Part shown: positions 58,624-64,000 of the stretch, piece by piece
How the letters are laid out: each line of letters starts with the position of its first letter
How positions within the stretch are numbered: the first letter of the stretch is position 1
Assembly (NCBI RefSeq): GCF_036053395.1
Contig: NZ_CP107942.1
Coordinates: 9,704,001-9,768,000 of the forward strand
Direction: 5' to 3'
Origin: Actinoplanes sp. NBC_00393
Lineage (GTDB): Bacteria; Actinomycetota; Actinomycetes; Mycobacteriales; Micromonosporaceae
Length of the DNA: 64,000 nucleotides
Notes under the pieces: model-generated
Databases searched by the model: none
Seen by the model: only the letters and a program-made list of their open reading frames with translations
What the model was told of the DNA's origin: nothing
Program-made: the position numbers and the translations under genes

Positions 58624-59709
58624 TCACAGCCATCCGACCCGCTTGAAGCGCCGGTGCAGGCCGCCGCCGATCAGCACCATAGCGAGGATGGTGGCGGCGA
58701 AACCGAACCGGGAGTCGATCCCCGGCATCACGTCGAAGTTCATGCCGAAGATCCCGGCGATCACGGTCGGCACCGCCGCGATCGCGGCCCACGAGGCGAT
58801 CTTGCGCATGTCGTGGTTCTGATCGACCGAGACCTGGGCCAGCCGAGCCTGCAGGACCGAGTTCAGCAGATCGTCGAAACCGGCCACCCGGTCGACCGCC
58901 CGGGCCAGCCGGCCCTGGACGTCCACCAGGTACGGCCGCAGCCCGCTCGGCAGCCCGCGCATCTCCAGCAGCCGGGTCAGCGGGTCGGTCAGCGGCAGGA
59001 CCGCCCGCTTGAACTCCACCAGCTCCCGTTTCAGCTGGTAGATGTGCGCGAACTCGGCGGAGCGGACGGCGGCGAAGGTCTCCTCCTCGATCCGCTCCAG
59101 GTCGTGCTGCACGTGCTCGGAGACTTCCAGGTAGCTGTCGACCATCCGGCTGCCCACCGCGTACGCCACCGACCACGGCCCCTGCCGGAGCACCTCCGGG
59201 CGTTGTTCGAGCTCCCGGCGTACCGCCCAGAGCGGGCCCACCGGGCCGTGCCGCACCGTGATCGCGAACGACGGGCCGACCAGCACCGTGACGTCGCCGG
59301 TCTCCACCACCTCGGACGTGGCCGTGAGCTGGTCGTGCTCGACGTACCGGGCAGTGCGCAGCACCAGCCGGGTCACCTCGCCGACGGTCTCCACGCCCGG
59401 CCGGTGCCCGCCCGAGACGGCCTGCTCGACGAGCAGCTCGTGCAGGCCGAACACCTCCGCCACCGCGTTCATCGTCGCCCGGTCCGGCTCGTGCAGGCCC
59501 AGCCAGACGAACGAGCCGCGCCGGCGGGCGAGCCGGGCGGCCTCGGAGTAGGGCATCTGCCCGCGGCCCCGGCGGACGCCACCGGTGTAGACCGCGCAGT
59601 CGACGACGGAATCCGGGTCGCCACGCCGGACAGCCGGAACCGGATCGGCCGGCCGCGTGAGATTCCCCAGCAGCCGGCCGATCGCATCCGGAAGTAGCCG
59701 TGCCCGCAC
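58624..59709 (-). CDS. corA: CorA-family magnesium/cobalt transporter
   Basis: This 361-residue channel has a long cytoplasmic alpha/beta funnel (about 1-300) and two C-terminal helices; the pore motif GMN (322-324, in GIFGMNFD) ends the first one. The family takes up Mg2+ and Co2+ as a pentamer. GTG at 59709 has TACTCT exactly 6 nt upstream, so the gene is probably leaderless. The MPEL loop after GMN is replaced by VMPGID. Confidence 0.9.
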   Translation of the reverse strand: MRARLLPDAIGRLLGNLTRPADPVPAVRRGDPDSVVDCAVYTGGVRRGRGQMPYSEAARLARRRGSFVWLGLHEPDRATMNAVAEVFGLHELLVEQAVSGGHRPGVETVGEVTRLVLRTARYVEHDQLTATSEVVETGDVTVLVGPSFAITVRHGPVGPLWAVRRELEQRPEVLRQGPWSVAYAVGSRMVDSYLEVSEHVQHDLERIEEETFAAVRSAEFAHIYQLKRELVEFKRAVLPLTDPLTRLLEMRGLPSGLRPYLVDVQGRLARAVDRVAGFDDLLNSVLQARLAQVSVDQNHDMRKIASWAAIAAVPTVIAGIFGMNFDVMPGIDSRFGFAATILAMVLIGGGLHRRFKRVGWL

Positions 59710-59715
59710 GGCGAG

Positions 59716-59721
59716 AGAGTA
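59716..59721 (-). promoter_or_regulatory. -10 box TACTCT of the leaderless CorA gene
   Basis: TACTCT on the minus strand, 6 nt before the GTG at 59709. Confidence 0.55.
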
Positions 59722-59729
59722 ACGGGCGA

Positions 59730-60476
59730 TCAGTCCGAGCGCTGCATGGCGCGAACGCCGATGAACAGGCCGATCGCGGCCATGCCGACCGCCGCGATCA
59801 GGCCCTCGAGCGTGCTGCGGGCCAGCACGTCACCGGAGAACAGGGCGCGTTCGGCGTTCACCACGTACGTCATCGGGTTGAAGTGCGACAGCGTCCGCAG
59901 CCAGCCCGGCCCGTTGTCGATCGGCAGCAGCACCCCGGCGAGCAGCAGCAGCGGGAAGAGCAGCGTCTGCTGCACGGTCCAGAACAGCCACTCCTTGTTC
60001 TTCGACGCCAGCGCGAGCGTGTAGGAGAGCGCGCCCAGCCCGATGCAGAACCCGGCCAGGATGAGCAGGCCGAGCAGCGCGCCGGCCAGGTGCAGCTCGA
60101 AACCGAACGGGATGCAGACGGCGACGATCAGCGCGGCCTGCGCGACCATCGGCACGATCTCCTTGAGGGCCCGCCCGATCAGCAGCGCGGGCCGCCGCAG
60201 CGGGGTGACCAGCATCCGCTCGTGCGAGCCGGTCTGCATCTCGAAGAGCAGGTTGGAGCCGGTCATCGAGGAGCCGAAGAGGCAGGACATCACGATGATC
60301 CCGGGGACGAACCACTGCAGCGCCGAGCCGTCGCCCGTGTCGGGCAACAGCGGGGCGAACAGCGCCAGGAAGAAGAGCGGCTGGATCATCGAGAAGATCA
60401 CCGAGAACGGGTCCCGGATGACCGGCCGCAGTTCCCGGGAGAAGACCACCTGGGTGTCGCTGACGAGCGAAGTCAT
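59730..60476 (-). CDS. ABC-2 type exporter permease (DrrB-like)
   Basis: This 248-residue integral membrane protein has six helices of the ABC-2 type (FSRELRPVIRDPFSVIFSMI at the N-terminus; FNPMTYVVNAERAL near the C-terminus, a mark of DrrB-type permeases). It starts 2 bp after the ATPase stop and forms the exporter with it. Drug or lipid-like export is the family expectation. Confidence 0.92.
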   Translation of the reverse strand: MTSLVSDTQVVFSRELRPVIRDPFSVIFSMIQPLFFLALFAPLLPDTGDGSALQWFVPGIIVMSCLFGSSMTGSNLLFEMQTGSHERMLVTPLRRPALLIGRALKEIVPMVAQAALIVAVCIPFGFELHLAGALLGLLILAGFCIGLGALSYTLALASKNKEWLFWTVQQTLLFPLLLLAGVLLPIDNGPGWLRTLSHFNPMTYVVNAERALFSGDVLARSTLEGLIAAVGMAAIGLFIGVRAMQRSD

Positions 60477-60478
60477 GA

Positions 60479-61423
60479 TCAGATCTCCACGGTCTCTTCG
60501 GTACGGCCTTCGCGCAGGCTGCGGCCGGTCAGGGTGAGGAAGACGTCGTCGAGAGTGGGCCGGGTGACCTCGATCGAGGAGGCGGCCAGACCGGCGGCAC
60601 TCAGGTCGTCGAGCAGTTTCGGGGCCAGCTGCGGGCCGTCCTCGGCGGTGACGCGGACGTCGGTGCCGGTCCGCTCCGCGTTCAGCGTGCGGGCCGCCGA
60701 GATCGCGTCCTGCTCCGCGGTGAAACCGAGGATCACGTGATCGCCGACGTGCTTGGCCTTGAGCCGCTGCGGGGTGTCGTCCGCGATGATCCGGCCGTGG
60801 TCGATCACGATCACCCGCTCGGCCATCGAGTCGGCCTCGTCCAGGTAGTGCGTGGTCAGCACGATCGTGGTCTCCCGTGCCTCGCGCAGGCGCAGGATGT
60901 GCTCCTGCAGGTTGGCCCGGTTCTGCGGGTCGAGTCCGGTGGACGGCTCGTCGAGGAAGAGCAGCTCCGGTGAGTGGATCAGGCCCATCGCGATGTCCAG
61001 CCGGCGGCGCTGGCCGCCGGAGAGAGTGGAGACGGTCCGGTCGGCGACGTCACCGAGCCCGAGAGAGTCGACCAGTTCGTTCGCCCGCTCCCGCGCCGCG
61101 CGAACCCGCATCCCGTACGCCCGGCCCTGGCTGATCAGCTCGTCCCGCCCGCGCTGGCTGTGGCCGGCGCCGTTGCCCTGTCCGATGTAGCCGATCCGCA
61201 GGCGTACCTCGCGCTGCTGGCGAACGACGTCGAAGCCGCCGACCGAAGCACTCCCGGCGGTCGGCGGGATGAGGGTGGTGAGCATCCGCAACGTGGTCGA
61301 CTTGCCGGCGCCGTTCGGGCCGAGCAACGCCACCAGTTCGCCCCGCGCCACCGTCAGATTGATGCCGTCGACCGCGCGGACGTCCTTGAACTGCTTCGTC
61401 AGCTCTCGCGTCTCAATCATCAT
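60479..61423 (-). CDS. ABC exporter ATPase (DrrA-like)
   Basis: This 314-residue ATPase has Walker A GPNGAGKST, the signature LSGGQRRRLDIAMGL, Walker B LLFLDEPSTGLDP and the DrrA-type end PTLDDVFLTLTG. TAGCGT stands 7 nt before ATG at 61423 (leaderless; the ATG at 61420 is next). It is divergent from a WYL regulator 63 bp away, which is the probable controller. Confidence 0.95.
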   Translation of the reverse strand: MMIETRELTKQFKDVRAVDGINLTVARGELVALLGPNGAGKSTTLRMLTTLIPPTAGSASVGGFDVVRQQREVRLRIGYIGQGNGAGHSQRGRDELISQGRAYGMRVRAARERANELVDSLGLGDVADRTVSTLSGGQRRRLDIAMGLIHSPELLFLDEPSTGLDPQNRANLQEHILRLREARETTIVLTTHYLDEADSMAERVIVIDHGRIIADDTPQRLKAKHVGDHVILGFTAEQDAISAARTLNAERTGTDVRVTAEDGPQLAPKLLDDLSAAGLAASSIEVTRPTLDDVFLTLTGRSLREGRTEETVEI

Positions 61424-61430
61424 GTCTACG

Positions 61431-61436
61431 ACGCTA
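61431..61436 (-). promoter_or_regulatory. -10 box TAGCGT of the leaderless ATPase gene
   Basis: TAGCGT on the minus strand, 7 nt before the ATG at 61423, in the intergenic region shared with the WYL gene. Confidence 0.55.
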
Positions 61437-61485
61437 GAGTTGTTAGCGGCCACTTTCTGACCGCAATCCGATGGAGTCTGGATTC

Positions 61486-62439
61486 ATGGCGAACACGAGT
61501 GCTCGGATGCTGCGACTCCTGTCGCTCCTGCAGACCCATCGCTACTGGCCCGGCGCCGAACTGGCCGACCGCCTCGAGGTGAGCCCCCGCACGCTGCGGC
61601 GTGACGTGGACCGCCTGCGCGATCTCGGCTACCCGGTGGACGCGGCCCGCGGGGTCGCCGGCGGCTACCAACTCCAGGCGGGCGCCGCGGTGCCGCCGCT
61701 GCTGCTGGACGACGAGGAGGCGGTCGCCATCGCGGTCGGCCTGCGCAGCGCCGCCGCCGGCGCCGTGGCCGGTTTCGAGGAGACCTCGGTACGCGCACTC
61801 GCCAAGGTCATCCAACTGCTTCCACCGAGGCTGCGCCGCCGGATCGACGCGTTGCAGGCGGTCACCGCTCCCGGCGTGTTCGGCGGCGGTCCCACGCTGG
61901 ACGCGGTCTCGCTGACCACGATCGCGATGGCCTGCCGGGGTGAGGAGCGGCTGCGCTTCGATTACACCCCGCGCGAGGGCGAGACGATGCGCCGGCACGT
62001 CGAGCCGCACCGGCTGGTGTCGCTGGGCCGCCGGTGGTATCTGGTCGCCTGGGATCTGGACCGGGGCGACTGGCGCAGTTTCCGGGTGGACCGGCTGACC
62101 GCACCCACCCTGACCGGCGCCCGCTTCCGCCCGCGCGACCTGCCCGGCGGCGACCCGGTGGCCTGGCTGCGCGGCCGGCTGGCCACCATCCCCAGTCGAT
62201 ACGACGTGTCGGTGCTGATCCGGGCCGAGGCCGACGTGGTCCGCTCGTTCGCCGGCCAATGGGCCACTGTGGAGTCACTGCCGAACGGCTCCTCCCGCCT
62301 GCGGATGAGCGTCGACGACCTGGGCTGGCCGGTCATGCTGCTGGGCGTGCTGGCCGCCCCGTTCACCGTGGAGTCGCCGCCTGAGCTGCGCGAGCAGGTG
62401 CGCACAACCGGCGAAGCCCTGGTCCGCGGCGCGGCCTGA
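61486..62439 (+). CDS. WYL-domain transcriptional regulator (YafY type)
   Basis: This 317-residue protein has an N-terminal winged helix-turn-helix (SARMLRLLSLLQTHRYWPGA, then VSPRTLRRDVDRLRDLGYPV) and a WYL domain (about 140-215; LGRRWYLVAWDLDRGDWRSF) that binds nucleic-acid or small ligands. ATG at 61486 has GGAG 9 nt upstream; ATG at 61471 is the alternative. Its divergent position suggests it represses the DrrAB-like exporter. Confidence 0.9.
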   Translation: MANTSARMLRLLSLLQTHRYWPGAELADRLEVSPRTLRRDVDRLRDLGYPVDAARGVAGGYQLQAGAAVPPLLLDDEEAVAIAVGLRSAAAGAVAGFEETSVRALAKVIQLLPPRLRRRIDALQAVTAPGVFGGGPTLDAVSLTTIAMACRGEERLRFDYTPREGETMRRHVEPHRLVSLGRRWYLVAWDLDRGDWRSFRVDRLTAPTLTGARFRPRDLPGGDPVAWLRGRLATIPSRYDVSVLIRAEADVVRSFAGQWATVESLPNGSSRLRMSVDDLGWPVMLLGVLAAPFTVESPPELREQVRTTGEALVRGAA

Positions 62440-62451
62440 GGCCTCTTTGGA

Positions 62452-62480
62452 CGGACCGGCGCCCCCGTGGCGCCGGTCCG
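62452..62480 (+). terminator. Terminator of the WYL gene
   Basis: A perfect 12-bp stem (62452-62463 with 62469-62480) and 5-nt loop begin 12 bp after the stop. Confidence 0.8.
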
Positions 62481-62602
62481 CACGAATCAAACTACCGACC
62501 GGGTGCGACACTTTTCCGTCACGTTTAAGCTGTGGCTTATATAAGATTTCCTGGATCTTTAAACCGGATGCCGGATCTCTGGTGACGGCGGATACTTCCC
62601 GC

Positions 62603-63160
62603 GTGCCTTCACTGCCGCTCACCGTGCCCGACCTGCTCGCCCTCGAGCGGCCGGCGAAGTTCCTGTTCTTCTGGGGCCACCAGCCGCAGCGCGACGGCAG
62701 CGTCGGCGCGGGCTGCCTGAGTCAGTGGTGGCCGGCCGAGTTCGCCGTGGACGGCGTGACCTTCGGGTCCGCCGAGCACTACATGATGTGGCGCAAGGCC
62801 CGGCTGTTCGGCGACGAGGAGACCGCGGCCCGGATCCTCGCCGTCCGCCATCCCGCCGAGGCCAAGAAGCTCGGCGGCCGGGCCAGGAACTTCGACGAGC
62901 AGATCTGGGAGCGGGAGCGGTTCGGCATCGTGGTCGCCGGCAGCATCGCGAAGTTCGGGCAGCATCCCCGCCTGCGCGACTACCTGCTGACGACCGGCCA
63001 CCGGGTGCTAGTGGAGGCGAGCCCGGTCGACCGGATCTGGGGCATTGGTCTGGCCGCGACCGACCCGCGCGCCGCCGACCCGGCCGCCTGGCGTGGCCTG
63101 AACCTGCTCGGCTTCGCCTTGATGCAGGCGCGCGAAAATCTGTCCGTGACCTCGCCTTGA
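62603..63160 (+). CDS. NADAR-family (YbiA-like) protein
   Basis: This 185-residue protein opens with FLFFWGHQP and carries AEHYMMWRKARLFGDEETAA, the core of the YbiA/NADAR fold. Members hydrolyse the N-glycosidic bond in riboflavin intermediates or remove ADP-ribose from DNA/nucleobases, giving anti-phage or repair roles. GTG at 62603 is preceded by GATACT 6 nt away, so it may be leaderless; GTG at 62582 is possible. The palindrome CTTATATAAG at 62536-62545 lies upstream. Confidence 0.85.
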   Translation: MPSLPLTVPDLLALERPAKFLFFWGHQPQRDGSVGAGCLSQWWPAEFAVDGVTFGSAEHYMMWRKARLFGDEETAARILAVRHPAEAKKLGGRARNFDEQIWERERFGIVVAGSIAKFGQHPRLRDYLLTTGHRVLVEASPVDRIWGIGLAATDPRAADPAAWRGLNLLGFALMQARENLSVTSP

Positions 63161-63694
63161 CCTGCGGCGCTTCCACATGCGAGGCCCCCTAGCGCACCGC
63201 TCGCTTCGGAGCCGCCCGAGCCGCCGGACCAGCTGCCGCCGCTGCAACCTTCGCGCCGTAACCCCGTGCGAGCCACCTCCCTGCGCCAGCCGGCGCTGAC
63301 GGCTGTTTCCTGTCTCCCGCGAACAGCCTGGTGGGCCAGCCGAGTTGTCCCGGTGGCGCTGACGGTTGTTCCTGTCTCCCGCGAACAGCCTAGTGGGCCA
63401 GCCGAGTTGTCCGGCTGGCGCTGACGGTTGTTTCCTGTCCCCCGCGAACAGCCTGGTGGGCCAGCTGAGATCGGACGTGCCGGCGGTGTTCTGGTGGCAC
63501 AGCCTTCGTCCGGTGGTGGATCACCATGACAGCCACAACTCCCAGCTGGGAGATCCACCAGGCCCGCTCCCGGAGGCCGGCTGGGAGCTGTCGTTGCCTC
63601 CGCCGGCATGAAGGGTGCCCAACTGCCAGCCGGACGATCGAAATGTCCGGAACATGCTGGGCCGGCTGGGACTTATGACGGCCCCCGCATTTAA
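63161..63694. other. Gene-free, palindrome-rich stretch
   Basis: No gene is supported in this 534-bp stretch. It contains the repeat array at 63292-63470 and further short palindromes such as TCCCAGCTGGGA near 63541 and related CCAGCCGG motifs. Confidence 0.6.
63292..63470. repeat. Three ~63-bp palindromic repeats
   Basis: Units start at 63292, 63355 and 63417 (spacing 63 and 62). The inner stem is GGCTGTT with AACAGCC around a CCCGC core, close to the units at 43430 (GGCTGTT...CCGCAAGCAGCC), so the two are one family. Confidence 0.88.
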
Positions 63695-63749
63695 GGCCGT
63701 GTTTGGTAAGGGCATCGATGTCACGGCGTGGCGGTGATCGATAACTGAA

Positions 63750-63806
63750 GAGGTCTCCGGTAGATCGGTTAGCGACCAAGCAAACCGAAGAACGACCGGA
63801 GACCTC
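63750..63806 (+). promoter_or_regulatory. Long leader hairpin ending at the transposase start codon
   Basis: GAGGTCTCCGGT (63750-63761) pairs perfectly with ACCGGAGACCTC (63795-63806), the bases just before the GTG. The right arm holds the ribosome site GGAGA, so the hairpin would hide it. Confidence 0.6.
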
Positions 63807-64000
63807 GTGCCCAGGGTAGCGGCAGCGAGGCGGCACGATCTCACCGACGCGCAGTGGGCGGCGCTGGAGCCTGTCCTGCCTGCGGAGTCTGGTCGGGGGC
63901 GGCCGCCCAAGTGGACGAAACGCCAGATCATCGACGGGATCCGGTGGCGGGTCCGGGCGGGGACACCGTGGCGTGACGTGCCTGAGGCCTATGCGCCTTG
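63807..64000 (+). CDS. IS5-family transposase, N-terminal part
   Basis: The frame from GTG at 63807 reads VPRVAAARRHDLTDAQWAAL, then EPVLPAESGRGRPPKWTKRQ and IIDGIRWRVRAGTPWRDVPE, the typical N-terminal domain (DUF4096-like) of IS5-group transposases, and runs off the window. GGAGA lies in the hairpin 5 nt upstream. Confidence 0.92.
   Translation, partial: MPRVAAARRHDLTDAQWAALEPVLPAESGRGRPPKWTKRQIIDGIRWRVRAGTPWRDVPEAYAP

Larger units (their letters stand above)
63695..64000 (+). mobile_element. IS5-family insertion sequence, left end
   Basis: The transposase gene and a probable left end near GGCCGTGTTTGG (from 63695, after TTAA) are present, but the right end lies beyond the window, so the terminal repeats and target duplication cannot be checked. 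Confidence 0.7.

Overview
The window reads as high-GC actinobacterial chromosome, most like the Micromonosporaceae (Actinoplanes-type). The signs are very high GC, GTG and TTG starts, many start codons preceded at 5-7 nt by a TANNNT -10 box (leaderless transcripts), SigE-family sigma factor, DUF397/DUF5753 regulator pair, LVIVD/DUF305 pair, twin-arginine lipoprotein binding protein, and G+C-rich hairpin terminators. Genus assignment is inference; no rRNA is present.

Layout. 1-13 kb is a housekeeping region: the end of a CopD-like protein, a very long Ala/Pro-rich membrane-anchored protein with tandem repeats, a winged-helix protein, oligoribonuclease (orn), tRNA-His, a sigma/anti-sigma-like pair, two tandem L,D-transpeptidase lipoproteins, and two tRNA-Lys(CTT) genes flanking a SEC-C protein. 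13-24 kb holds an FMN reductase, a sulfatase, a cytochrome P450, the DUF305/LVIVD pair, and a PAS-GGDEF cyclase followed by a PucR-type regulator. 24-30 kb holds a DUF397/XRE regulator pair next to a decayed fragment of a second copy, then a coupled GPP34-permease-GNAT operon.

30-48 kb is a plant-polysaccharide region: secreted GH5 glucanase, GH3, ROK repressor, twin-arginine solute-binding lipoprotein with two permeases and no ATPase, GH95 and GH42. Several promoters there carry palindromes: a CebR-like box and a GTTTGG palindrome before GH5, an 18-bp palindrome over the GH3 promoter, and related AAACTAAA-type boxes before the transporter and between GH95 and GH42. The enzyme set would fit decorated xyloglucan or related oligosaccharides (inference). 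An ISAzo13-type element has jumped into an array of ~63-bp palindromic repeats inside this region; a similar repeat family recurs near the right end.

48-64 kb holds a GlxA-type regulator, rhodanese, alditol-oxidase-like enzyme, receiver-GAF protein, MHYT protein, FabH-like synthase, PRC-barrel protein, a secreted Gly-rich protein, a rare-looking fusion of a polysaccharide flippase with an acyltransferase/condensation-like domain, a CorA transporter, a DrrAB-like exporter with a divergent WYL regulator, a NADAR protein, and the 5' part of an IS5-type element running off the window. No CRISPR array, rRNA or prophage was seen. The strongest candidates for something undescribed are the flippase-acyltransferase fusion, the palindromic repeat families with their insertion event, and the operator network of the sugar region.
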